Assembly: GCA_018136815.1 (NCBI GenBank)
Contig: CM030940.1
Location: forward strand, 430,443-494,442
Source of the DNA: Isochrysis galbana
Taxonomy: Eukaryota; Haptophyta; Isochrysidales; Isochrysidaceae
Direction: 5' to 3'
DNA length: 64,000 nt
The notes beneath the pieces were generated by a model that saw only the letters and a program-made list of their open reading frames with translations, made no database searches and was not told the origin of the DNA. The translations under genes and the position numbers were made by a program. How positions within the stretch are numbered: position 1 is the first letter of the stretch; the number at the start of each line of letters is the position of its first letter. Of this stretch, positions 41,157 to 52,214 are shown piece by piece.

Positions 41157-41480
41157 TTGCTATGCGCACGCACGGCGCCCCGCGGGGGGGGGAGCCGATG
41201 TGCATACGCACGGCGTGCACAATGATTGCAAGCAATCACACGTGCTGCGCAAACGAAACGTCTCGTATATGGCTATTTTACGTTAATGTGGGCCTTAGGG
41301 AAAAAAGTTTCTATGCGCACGCACGGCGCCCTCGCGAGGGGGAAGTCGATGCGCATACGCACGGCGTGCTCAATGATTGCAAGTAATCACATGTGCTGCG
41401 TAAACGAAACATCTCGTATACGGCGACTTTATGTTAAAAAAGTTTCTATGCACATCTCGTATACGGCGATTAGCTTTGTT
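41157..41480 (+). repeat. Imperfect tandem repeat, ~150-bp and ~137-bp units plus a partial third
   Basis: Unit 1 (about 41158-41309) and unit 2 (about 41310-41448) share TATGCGCACGCACGGCGCC, ATACGCACGGCGTGC and CAATGATTGCAAG in order, ending in ACGTTA/ATGTTA. A truncated third unit (to about 41480) repeats TCTCGTATACGGCGA. The core CGCACGGCGTGC is itself close to palindromic. Confidence 0.75.
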
Positions 41481-42151
41481 TTGTACCACTATTGTTCATA
41501 ACTAAAAAGAAAACAGATTGTGGTCCTCTTTTGACGGAACGCGACTTTTGCGCTTGCCGCGGCAGGGAGTCCTGTCTTGAGTGAGCGCTAGTCCCATTCC
41601 TTTGCCGCGCCGCGATCCATAAAAATTTGCTAAAAATTCAAAACTTCCATGGCAAGTGTCATATGACGGTATGACGGAACAACCTGGGTAGTTAATGGTC
41701 AGCCCTAGCCTTGAGCCTTGGACGACGCAGGAATGTTGAATGTTACACGTTATTTGAGGTTTGGATGCCGCCGACTTAGGCGAAGAATTGTTGCTGGCCT
41801 ATGTCTTTGACGCTTGAGCACATTTCAGCCTCGAAGGTAAGCTTGTACCTTTCTCGGGAATGGCAACGATTGGGAGAATCAGGGTTTCGCATTTGGCGAT
41901 GGGGGAGCGTCAGAGTTTTATTGTTGTGTTAGTAGAACCTTAGTGCTGCGGGACCGAAGCCCTTCGACGGCAACGGAGCCCCTACCCCGCGATGGGGGCG
42001 TGCGCGGTTGGCGCATGGCTCGTTCGGTGTATGTGGCTAGGAATGCTAGCTAACAAGATGTCATATGATGCTATAAGTTCTAACGCCAACCAGGCCTGGC
42101 CTACTCTATGAAACAAATAGTAGTAAACACGAGGTTGGTTTGTCAGCCGCG
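41481..42151. other. 5' flank of the tRNA deaminase gene, containing 75-bp repeat copy 2
   Basis: No open frame worth reporting. The second copy of the 75-bp dispersed repeat lies at 41909-41983. The rest is unique, lower-GC sequence that should include the promoter of the deaminase gene starting at 42152. Confidence 0.45.
41909..41983 (+). repeat. 75-bp dispersed repeat, copy 2
   Basis: Matches 2839-2913 without gaps and with few substitutions; the flanks are unrelated. The two copies are 39 kb apart in the same orientation. Confidence 0.6.
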
Positions 42152-43034
<883 letters not shown>

Positions 43035-43584
43035 GCCCCACACCGTCACACCTTTCTCACCAACCTTCTCAGATGTTGAAGTCGATGCTGAAAATGCTAT
43101 CGCCAACATGACAAATTTACAGAAAAATAGCCCAGTCTCCCCTGTTTACCCGCTGGCTCTTATGCCTCCTCCCATGCGATTGCTGCATCTCGTGCTTTTT
43201 TTGCACAACGCCGTAATTCCACGGAATCGGCACATGTCGTGCGTTAGTATCAATGTATGCCAATGGTGCACACGTCTTTCGATCGTGTTGGCTAAAAGCC
43301 AACATCCGCTCTGACGTAGCGTGATGTCACTTTGCATCCTCAGGAAAACAAGCACGCACCCGAACCGCAGAAGCGCACACGCAAACAAATTGAGCTTGCG
43401 GAGGAGACGGCGCGGAAATTACGCAACAGCAAGGAGATGGGGAGTCTGGAATACAGAAAGATTGAGTAATAGGAGCGAGGAAGGCGTGATCACTCACAAC
43501 GCGCGCGCGCGCACACACACACGTGCGTGTAGCCTGGTCACTCACGTATTTTAATTAGTAGTACTTGTTTTCACCGCCACTGTT
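43035..43584. other. Intergenic, with a short CA microsatellite
   Basis: No gene recognised. A (CG)n/(CA)n microsatellite lies near 43501-43523. Short open frames are compositional. Confidence 0.4.
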
Positions 43585-43830
43585 CACAACCTACTTTTTT
43601 AAGTGGGGGACAATGGGAGCCTCGCGCCCCCCTCACTCCATCGCGGACACCCCCCGGTGTGGACCCGTACAACCAACCTCAGCCCCTGCCCTGCCTGGGC
43701 AATCATCATTATGGCCCAGACCCCTAGTGGGCGCGGGCCGCGACTCTCACTCCCACGCCCGCATTGGGCCTGCCCTCGAGCTGACTCCTTCCCCATCCCT
43801 AGTTGCTAGGTATACACGGGGCTCTGAGCA
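43585..43830 (+). repeat. Dispersed repeat family R2, copy 2
   Basis: This is the partner of 15062-15340 in opposite orientation, recognisable at the nucleotide level (GGACCCGTACAACCAACCTC and the following CTGCCC-rich part) and in conceptual translation. It appears to be non-coding. Confidence 0.6.
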
Positions 43831-44875
43831 GGGCGTATGGGTTCACGTTGACACGCCCTCGAGGGCCCAATACAGTAGCTTGGGCAAGGTGTTAACCCAT
43901 CTGGCCTCTTACAAGTGTTGACGCAGGGCACAACAGGTGTTGACACAGTGTTGACGCACTTCCACTTGTCAGTGCTGCGGTTGTTGCTTGCTTTATTTAG
44001 CGGGTAGCGCGGCAGCGGCAGCGCGCGCGAGGGAATCGGCGATCAAATTACGAAATGCCTATCGGGACGCGCGCGAGCGCTGCCTCGTCGCTGCGCGGGT
44101 GGAACGCGCAAGCGACAGGCGACGCGCAGCGCGCAACGCGAGCGTCGGCCGGTCGCGCGCGACGAGCGCGGCGAGTAGCCGCTCTCAATCAACGGCCGCG
44201 AAGGCGGCGGCGGGCACCGCCGGCGGATCTCCGCCCGCCGCCGCCTCCCCATGCAGCAGGCGGCCCACGTGCACAGGGAGCAGCAGAGTCCCATCGTGCG
44301 TGGGCGCGTCGCCCGCGTAGCGACAGCAGTGCAGCGCGCGCAGCAGCAGGTGCAGCCGCGCGAGCTCCGAGTCGGCAGTGGCGCCCGCGCCGAAGAGCAA
44401 CTCCTCACTTGGCCGTGCAGCTCCTCGCTCGCGAGGTGGGGGGAACCGGAACCGGCCCTCTCGGGCGCGGTGACGGACCCCCCCTACCCGCAACAAGTTC
44501 TGTCCAATTACAATTAGCAATAATTAGCTAGCGTGTGGGGTTGGCTAGGATATGACATTATTTATTACTATTGTTCTCATGAATTGCATCGAACGATCCC
44601 CCGCCAACATTGCGATACGTCATCCCACACCCCTATTCCCTATCGCCTATCGATAGCCTATCGCCTATCCATGCCATCTATCAATTAAATGAGCCTATTA
44701 CGGTGTTGTATGAAACATGAAATGCTGAAGAAGATGATGCAGCAGATATGACGAACATACAGACAAATTGCGCGTTCAAATAACGTGGTGAGCGACGACG
44801 TGGATCGGAGATGCAGATTAGGAGCGAGTGTGGGTGTAATCCACATGGCTGTTGTCCGTAGTCAAGGCTCAAAAG
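43831..44875. other. Intergenic; GC-rich open frames of uncertain status
   Basis: 44043-44520 is open on both strands. The minus-strand frame 44185-44520 has a plausible composition (EELLFGAGATADSELARLHL) and could be an exon, but nothing identifies it. 44502-44570 carries the GGGGTTGGCTAGGATATGAC motif shared with 15006-15055. 44620-44680 contains short CCTATCG repeats. No supported gene. Confidence 0.3.
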
Positions 44876-45601
44876 TCAGAAGTCTAAGGATCGTGCGCGC
44901 CGTTTGCGTCCACTAATGATCGTCGTCGCCTCCATTGATTGCTTGCGCTTTTGGTCGTCGCGCCCGTAGCGCTGTTTGCAATGCGGGTTTTTCCAGCACT
45001 GCGGCGAGTGGCCGTTCAGCATTCCGACCTGGAGCGCAAATGCCTGCAAGGTAATAGATCCCAGGAAACGGAAATTCCACTGAGCAGAGGAATGCTTCGA
45101 TCGGATCATCGCGCGCTCCATCGCATCAGAGTACTTGGAAGTCGTGCCGAAGATGGTTTTGTAGGCTGCAGACTCCAAATCCTCATGCTCATTGGTCGTG
45201 GCTGGATCGTCCTTGAAAAAGGACCAGAGGAAGCCTGCCAGCCCCTCTTCGTGCTCGGCCTCGATTTCACAGCAGACCCTGGCATTGTGCACGATTGCTT
45301 CGAGCTTGCGTCGACTCTGAAGAACACGTCCCGCCCAAGCGGGCGAACACAACTCGTCGATGTCCGAGTCCGTCATCGCTGCGATCGCGTGCATGTCCCA
45401 ATTGTGAAAGGCGGCGGCGTAGCCCTCACGCTTGCTCCACACGATCCTCCACGAGAGGCCCGCTTGCTGTGAGGCTAGACAGAGCTGTTCAAAGAGCTCG
45501 CGCGAGCTGCGCAGTGGTGTGCCCCACACATCGTCGTGGTAGGGGCCCCACTCGTAGCATGCGCCCTGCGAAGTGCTGGGCTTCGTGTTCTCCGACGACA
45601 T
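44876..45601 (-). CDS. DNA-3-methyladenine glycosylase I (Tag family)
   Basis: An intact 241-residue frame from the ATG at 45599-45601. The Tag family signature runs throughout: YHDDVWGTPL, LFEQLCLASQQAGLSW, KREGYAAAF, NARVCCEIEAE, FLWSFF, FRFLGSITLQAFALQVGMLN. The zinc-snap ligands are present as Cys15, His22, His198 and Cys202 (the Cys-His spacing is shorter than in Escherichia coli). The base-stacking Tyr and Trp correspond to Tyr21 and Trp51. The 3-methyladenine-recognising Glu (Glu38 in E. coli) is replaced by Ala43. The ~40-residue C-terminal extension is basic (GRKRRARSLDF), possibly a nuclear localisation signal. The enzyme excises alkylated adenine in base-excision repair. Tag is mainly bacterial, so an endosymbiotic or horizontal origin is plausible. 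Confidence 0.9.
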   Translation of the reverse strand: MSSENTKPSTSQGACYEWGPYHDDVWGTPLRSSRELFEQLCLASQQAGLSWRIVWSKREGYAAAFHNWDMHAIAAMTDSDIDELCSPAWAGRVLQSRRKLEAIVHNARVCCEIEAEHEEGLAGFLWSFFKDDPATTNEHEDLESAAYKTIFGTTSKYSDAMERAMIRSKHSSAQWNFRFLGSITLQAFALQVGMLNGHSPQCWKNPHCKQRYGRDDQKRKQSMEATTIISGRKRRARSLDF

Positions 45602-46690
45602 TCCTCGGGTGCCTTCCTACGGGGCTCCCAATTTTTAAAATAGAGGCATGAGCTTCTTGGATCGGCCCCATTTCTTTCCCGGGGGCAAGTCGCCAAGATC
45701 GCTCACCATACTATACACGCTAGCAGCTAGCATGGAGATATATCATAACAGATTTCTACAGAATACACTACGACGGAATAGAATTCTCAGAGGAACCGGT
45801 GTTGATAAGAACGATAGACAGATTCACGACACTAACTAAGCAAGGCGCTGCTATTTGCAAACACAACAGACTCCGCTAGGACTGCCCAGGCACACATGGG
45901 CAGACAGCCGAAGAAAAGGATCTCGACGTGAACGATATATACCCGTTATTCACACTAGGCGCACGAGGAAAGGTGGAACCGAGTCAAGAGCTCCGAGCGC
46001 TAACCACCTCGATGGGGGTATGGGGGTGGCATACATAACAGCAGGGGAGACCGCGGCAGAATGCACCTGCACCTGCTGAGACGTGAGACGGGCCGCACCG
46101 TAGTCACCGTAGTTGGGCATTCACGCACGGAATCACCATGCTAGCCAACAAGTGCGAGAGATTCGCAACAGCCCGGACCCCATTGAACGAGAGACCGAAC
46201 CAAAACAGCAACAGGCCTGCCAGGAACCCGCACTCTGAACCGGGCTCACGGTAGTGCGTAGTGCACCGGAGCCGCACCCCGGATACCTACGACAAAGGAA
46301 TAACGCGGGGAAGGGGAGGAGGTGGAGGAAAGGGAAAGGGAAGAGAAGGGCGATGTCAATGGAGATAGGGAAGTGCCCTAGTATAGACGGTGTGTAGCCC
46401 AGAATCTTTAGATGTTTTTTTTATATATTGCGGCCTGCAAAAACCCTCTAATATGTAAGTGTAAGTGTAAGTGTGCTGCAACATGTGTGGACCTACTTAC
46501 TACTTACTCCTACGATCCTAGATCCTAGATTGGAAATTTGGCAAGTCCGTAAGTTTTGTCAATTTTTTTTCGAAATTTGGGTAGTCGAGTGAAATCAAAA
46601 ATTTTGACCAAAATTTAGGTGGTTTCGCCTCGAAAAAGGAAATTGGGCCGCGCGCGGTGCGCGGTGTACGGGGGGGGGCGGCGGGGCGGC
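45602..46690. other. Intergenic; A/G-rich and AT-rich, no gene seen
   Basis: 45840-46100 has an open frame of no recognisable family. 46318-46360 is a GGA/GGGAAA-rich run. A (AAGTGT)n microsatellite lies near 46457-46476. 46528-46625 is an AT-rich segment that recurs inverted at about 50960-51067. The LINE C fragment begins right after a G-rich run near 46670-46690. Confidence 0.4.
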
Positions 46691-48800
46691 AGCCGCGGAG
46701 GGCGCATGCATGGCCCGATGGCATATGTCGATCTTCGGCAGGACTAACATAGTGAACTTTATAATTTACGGCACGCCTAGGTACTGGATGCAAACCTTAG
46801 CACCTCCCAAATGGTTCAACGCAAGAATCCAAAAAGCGGCGGACAAGATTCTTTGGGAAAGCCCCTACACAGGGAGGAAATACCAATGGGTGAAATACCC
46901 ACACTACCCACTTAACAACACGCAAAACGCGACGCGCACGTTGGGAACAGGCCTACTGAACTGGACAAATCACGTAAAAGCTCTACAAGCTAAGTGGATA
47001 CTAAACTACCTCAACGCAAGAAAAGCATCATGGAAACACGCGCTAGACGCGTGGTTCTGCCGCACTGGGCTGGGTCGTGGCGCGGTCTTCTCCACAATCC
47101 CCCCCGCCTCTCTTACGCGCAGCCTCAGAGGTAACCCGGCGCTTCCAATATTTTGGAAGGACGCGCTAAACACCTTTAGATCACTCGATATCCAGCGCTC
47201 TCGCCTATCGATAGAGGGTGCGCTCTCGCAACCGATATGGTGCAACCCGCACGAACAACCGCCACGTATGCGCGCCGCTTGGGCAAGCCTATGGCAATCC
47301 CTCCACACACACGTCGTGCATAACGTGTTCAAGGATAACAACCTAGACACACCCTACACGAAAGAGGAATGCGCCCGATATCTAGACCACCTCCCGGAGA
47401 TATTCGAACACGCGGGCAGCATAATAACCAAGGGAAGCTTCTTAGACTCGTGGGCGTCGATAGTACAACAAGCCTCGAGTCTCCTTGGAAAAGCGCAACT
47501 AGACCCGGCGCCCGGGTCTGACCCGGAGGGGACTAGCGAGAACGGAACACGCGACAATAAGGCGGGCATTGAGGCCCCGCCGGAAATCAGAGTGTCCGAT
47601 AACGAAACATACATAACTAAGATGAACAACATATGGATTCACACCAACACGAATTACCTCGGAGAGCCGGCCGACCGGACGGGGGTCGCGACCCCAGAAG
47701 AAGCCCGACTATACCACCCCCCCGCTAGATGGGAGGGAGGGTTGAAAGGCCCCAAATACGCGGAATACCCGCTAGCGGACGAGTATACAATGGACGGCAA
47801 AAAACACCTGGACCTCACCACGGTCTCGGACATAACACAGGTGCTAGAGAAAAACATGCCAGATAACAAGCCCCAGCCGGCAAGCGAGGCATGGGCCCGA
47901 AGAATCAACCTAACCCACGAGGAGTGGAAGCACGTGGCCAGCTTATACACCCTACCCCTACTAAAACACACGGACAAACACCCACACTTCAAACACATCA
48001 CCCACAGGAGGATTGGTACGCGGAATCGCTTCGGCACGGCGACCACGAATACCTGCAGACTGTGCGGAAAATACCACGAGAGCTCAACCCACTTAGCCAG
48101 GTGCTCAGCCACGAAGCCAATCTTCGAGACCATAGAAGCGATAGCGGGTTTCACGCCGGAACGCAAAAGGACAGCGACACAGAAAATAAAGGACAGACTC
48201 TTCGCATACCCGAGTACACCGACGCCCGATAGCCTCAAAACCCTATACATAGTAGCATGGAGATACATAATAGGCGACTTCTACAAAGTCGAATACGACA
48301 ATCACCCCTTCCATTATATACCCGTCATCGAACGTACCTTGACCAGATTCACGTTCCTCGTACGGGGCCTCGAAGCCTCTAACAAAACCTCGCCGGCACG
48401 TACGCACCAAGCCTCCAGAGGCAGAAAACCAAAGATCAAAGACGCAAGAGATCTTAGCGCCCCAATATTTAAGATGAATGACAAAGGTGTCCTCGCGATG
48501 AACGTGAATCTGTCCCTGGTGGCACACGCACTCGACATAGCGGGAAAGGTAGCCTGAAAACCTGACGAACACCACACCTCACACCCCCCCCCCCCAAAAA
48601 AAACCCAACAGCGCCGACCCGGTACATACATAACCCCGAGTCCGACTCTTAAGGTAGCCCCAACCTTAAATATCCCAATAGAAGCCGATCGCTCGATGGC
48701 GCGAGGGAAGGCCGAAGAGTCGACCGTCGGGGATCGGTGCACGCCGCCTGCCACTGGAAACCCCAAGTACTGGGCCCCTAAGTAGAGCACAAGGGGACGA
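46691..48800 (+). mobile_element. LINE remnant C (non-LTR retrotransposon, 5'-truncated)
   Basis: A 5'-truncated element containing only the region downstream of the reverse transcriptase catalytic core, with ORF2 C-terminus at 46710-48557 and about 240 bp of 3' UTR. It belongs to the same lineage as LINE A and B, sharing HRRI-x-T-x-NRF, ESSTHLA and AWRY-x-x-x-DFY, but is more diverged from them than they are from each other. It runs on the plus strand toward LINE B, so the two elements converge near 48.8 kb. Confidence 0.85.
46710..48557 (+). pseudogene. LINE ORF2 C-terminal portion (RT thumb/linker and zinc knuckle)
   Basis: Open for 615 codons, but this is the truncated tail of a larger ORF2; the initial Met is only the first one available. 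The beginning, SIFGRTNIVNFIIYGTPRYW, is the usual segment just after the RT palm (LSLxGR-x-x-xxN-type thumb). A zinc-binding motif CRLCGKYHESSTHLARC (C-x2-C-x7-H-x4-C) lies near residue 450, as in zf-RVT regions. The catalytic FADD box is missing. The long open frame suggests fairly recent insertion. Confidence 0.85.
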
Positions 48801-48895
48801 GCCGCAAGGCGAGTGCGAGGGAGTGATAAGGGATGCGGGCGCGGCTGTCAGATGGAGGAAGTCAGGATCGCGCGCGCGGTGAGATCATTAAGAAG

Positions 48896-50195
48896 TTTTT
48901 TTTTTACGTGTGCGGCGTGAGGCAGTGTGCTAGTGTACCTCCCTACTACCCGACCTTAACCCCTAACAACCCCCTTCCCCTTTCCCAGTTCCCTCTTTTT
49001 CGGAGAAGCTGGTTCCGGGGAGGCCGCGCGCGCTGCTTTGGCCGGGAGTTGGAGAGAAGGGGGCGGGAGACTGTGGTTCAGCCTTTGTGCCGGTGTTAGC
49101 TCGGGTTATCCTCCCTTAAATCTCTTAGGCTCCTTCTTAATAACCGCTGTGATTCCGACGAAGTGGTTTAGCTGTTTTAGGTGATGTGCCGTAGGTCCAG
49201 ACCTCTTGCCGCTTGCAAGAGGTCCTCCGACGTTCCTATGTTGAAATCCTTGTCCACCGTGTATAGCGGGTTTACCATTTTCTTAATATGTTTGTTGCTT
49301 GGGGCGTGTAACCCCATATTCTCTCGTTGTTTTTTTAGCCTCTGAAAGAAACCGACTTTCGCCGTTACTAGGAGGTGGTATCTCGTAAGTATCGTTCTTA
49401 AAATTGATTTAACGGACCTGCCATCCGCGTTGCCATACTGGATATTATAGAAGTCGGTTAAGTTATACCTCCACGCCAGGATACCTAAGTATCCCGAGGA
49501 GGGGTGCGGTCTATCCACCTGATAACAGAAAAGACGTTGGGCTATTTCGGATCCCGGTCTAAGGCTAATCCCCAGAAGTCCTTCTATGAATTCAAAGACG
49601 GGCGCCGTCGCGATACATGTGGCCAGGTGAGTGGAACTCTCAGGGGCTATGCCGCAAAAGCGGCATGTTGGATCGTCCGCAAAACGGTTCGCCGTAGCTA
49701 TCCTCCTATGTAGGACATGTTTGAAGTGCAGATAAGAGTCTCTAGGCGTTAAAAAGTTGTATTTGTACAATTGCGATACTTGTTTCCACTTTCCCGAGAG
49801 GACCGGTAGCCTTTTTTCCCATCTTAGCGTGGATTTTTGTGCTTTTGTTTTCCTCAACGCGAGGAACGCTTTCGTCAAGACCCTGACACTTACATCCTCT
49901 AGTGTTGTATGCGTACCTTTTAGCGTGTATTCTTGAGGTATCGGATACGACGTTTCCGCCGGGCCGTCGTACGCTCGTCCCCACTTCAGCGGAGTGTATA
50001 GCTCGTCGGGCAATAGTTGCGGGCTGATCCGCTCGTGGATGTGGGGCTCTCCCATAACGTTGAGCTGGACTTTGTGGTAGTCGCCTCTTCGGCGCAGATA
50101 AAAGTTATGGTCTTTGTCCACTAGAATGTCGCCTATATCGTGTGCGTCCGGATCTTCTTGAGGGACTAACTCTTGCTCCTCCGGAGCCGGGAGCT
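48896..50195 (-). mobile_element. LINE remnant B, 5'-truncated with poly(A) tail
   Basis: The minus-strand coding part is 49177-50121, with the frame open up to about 50195. It shows CRFCGIAPESSTHLATC (zinc knuckle) and is collinear with LINE A at high identity. The 3' UTR follows, and a run of ten A on the minus strand (48896-48905) forms a poly(A)-like 3' end. Homology to A stops near 50190, just upstream of the shared APEE/QEDPDAHD segment, so it is 5'-truncated there. Lacks RT catalytic motifs; inactive. Confidence 0.85.
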
Positions 50196-51398
50196 AGCTG
50201 AATGAAAAAAGGGGTGTCTTCAGGTTCTTCTTCCTCCTCTGGTGGAGGGGAGGCGAATGAGGTGTTGTTGTTGGGAGTCGGCATCGGGTCCGATTGTGGG
50301 TCTGATTCCGCGGAGGTGATGCGAGCGCGCAAGATGGCGCGGCTCCGCGTCACATACGAGTTGAGCCATGCCGCCTTGGCTGAAGAAGAAGCGGAGGCGG
50401 AGATGCGAGCGCAGGTGCGAAGCCGCAGGCGGAAGACAGAGGAGGCGGCGGTGGCCAAACTGTGGGGCGCCAAGCAGCTGTAGTAGCCTATCCCCTATGT
50501 TTATGAGAGTGAGTGTGTGTGCCATTACTTGTTCCTAGACAATTAACAATCGCATTGACAAATGCAACTTTGGCAATGACAATGTAGCTGTTTATGGTCT
50601 CCGGCTGGGGTTTATGATCTCCGGCTGAGGCTCGTTGAACGGGTCTTTGCTTTGCTACGGATGATGTATGCAAATTCACAACAGCAAGCTCTTTCGGACC
50701 ATCTTCAAGCATCTTTGATGAGTCGTTTCAATGGTCGTCGCATCGGCAAAGAACTTGTTTGGGTCGCGTCGTCCGTGGGTTGGGTGTGTGGTCGTAGTTG
50801 GGGACGGAGGGGGTGTGGCAGATAAGGGAAGGAGGGAAGGGGGGGGGGGCAGGGGGGGGGGGGGAGATCTCGCCCCCCGGGGCTGGGGGGGGCAAGGCCT
50901 CTCTTATAAGGTATAAGGTTACCGCGCGTGATAAAGTTACGAGTTATGAAGACTCCTAAAAATATTAAATTTTGATCGAAATTTAGGTGCCCGACCCTCA
51001 AATTTTGACAACAAAATTTGGGGGGTTTAGAAACAAAACTTACGGACTTGCCAATTGGAAATACGGTGCTGGGGCCTGCAAATACAGCCTAATACATATG
51101 TATGTGGCCTCCGGCCAAAAACAGTTCAAATACCTTCGAGGCCTACAACCCAGGACGCGCTTCAAATACAGCCAAATACATCTGTATTCTGACCTCTGGC
51201 CAAATACGGCAAATACGTCTTTCCCATCTAGGCCTAAATTTAGAGTACGATCCTACGAGGTAGACCTCTTCTGCATCCTCTCGTAGAGTAGTCCCAAATC
51301 TTCCTTGATTTCCGCTCCCCCCGCCCGCCCCCTTCCCCGCCTCCCTCCCCTTCCTCTCCCCGGAACCTCTCTCTCTCTCCTCCCCCTCCTCCCACGCC
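50196..51398. other. Intergenic; poly-G, AT-rich repeat, CT-rich leader
   Basis: A plus-strand frame at 50202-50483 (93 codons, Ser/Gly then Glu/Ala/Arg-rich) has an ATG but no recognisable domain. 50820-50900 is G-rich. 50960-51067 is the inverted partner of the AT-rich segment at 46528-46625. 51070-51210 has repeated CAAATAC/GGCC motifs. 51310-51395 is CT-rich and lies immediately before the ATG of the next gene, probably as its 5' UTR. Confidence 0.4.
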
Positions 51399-52214
51399 AT
51401 GGAGACGGGCCCCAAGAGGTCCTCCTCCTCGTGCCCGCGCCGTTGCGGCGTGGCGACGTTGTTGCTCTGTCTGCTCACCACCGGCTGGCTCCTCTGGCCC
51501 CGCCCGCTCAGCACCGAGTTCTCCCACCAGCTGGGCAACGCCTCGTGCTTCGAGAAACCGCTGCTCGGCACTTACCATGGAGATGGGCAGACAGAGGTCA
51601 TGGGGCTCACCTTCAAGTGGAGCACGACCAACGTGTTCCACGAGGACGGAACGCACGATGTCGATCAGGTCGCCACGGAGGACCCAATGAACACCATCCC
51701 GAACCTCCACTGTCGCAACGTGCCGATCGCAGTGAATCTCTCCACATGCACCTTCCTCATCGAGCGAGATGAGTGCATGAACAAGGCGTTGAACGGACTG
51801 CAGATACTGAGGGAGAGGGGCAGTTGGGACCCCGATGCGGGCTCTCTTTTCTATGAGCTCGTCGTGACCGTGCCGCGCGTCAGCGCCATTGTGATGGATC
51901 TCTCCTATTCTCTGCAGAAAGTCTCTGGCTCTGATGTATCTGTGACGGACGGGATGATCGATAGTAAGACTGCACCGGAACCTGATGACCCACCGACGGA
52001 AATGGTCAAGACTCTTGCCGCGATGGCATCGGACTCGGCGGAGAATGCCAAGATGGGCATGCATGCTCTATCACACATGGCGGATGGGAGCTTGCAACAG
52101 ATCTCGAGTGGAGCTGAGCAATTGTATGATAGGGCAGCTCACCCAAGGGATGCCGAGCTCCTCGTTGACGAATTAGCCCAGCCTCCTGTAATAGAAATTT
52201 CTTCTGGCCCGTGA
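51399..52214 (+). CDS. Predicted single-pass membrane or secreted protein of unknown family
   Basis: A 271-codon intact frame with a good ATG (51399) after a CT-rich leader. Residues ~16-33 (CGVATLLLCLLTTGWLLW) form a signal anchor or uncleaved signal peptide preceded by basic residues, so the remainder should be luminal or extracellular. Residues ~50-165 alternate polar and hydrophobic positions (GTYHGDGQTEVMGLTFKW; LFYELVVTVPRVSAIVMDLS), suggesting beta strands. Several Cys residues could form disulphides. The C-terminal ~100 residues are helical and acidic. It resembles no family I can name. Composition, membrane segment and ATG context support a real gene; no intron is evident. Confidence 0.6.
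   Translation: METGPKRSSSSCPRRCGVATLLLCLLTTGWLLWPRPLSTEFSHQLGNASCFEKPLLGTYHGDGQTEVMGLTFKWSTTNVFHEDGTHDVDQVATEDPMNTIPNLHCRNVPIAVNLSTCTFLIERDECMNKALNGLQILRERGSWDPDAGSLFYELVVTVPRVSAIVMDLSYSLQKVSGSDVSVTDGMIDSKTAPEPDDPPTEMVKTLAAMASDSAENAKMGMHALSHMADGSLQQISSGAEQLYDRAAHPRDAELLVDELAQPPVIEISSGP

Noticed and set aside
50202-50483. 93-codon plus-strand frame with ATG.
   Set aside because: Short, compositionally biased (Ser/Gly, then Glu/Ala/Arg), and a minus-strand frame is equally open. Kept only as a remark.
51240-52064. 274-codon minus-strand frame opposite the membrane-protein gene.
   Set aside because: The plus-strand frame starts at a true ATG with a signal anchor and better composition; the minus frame ends in Gly/Glu low-complexity.
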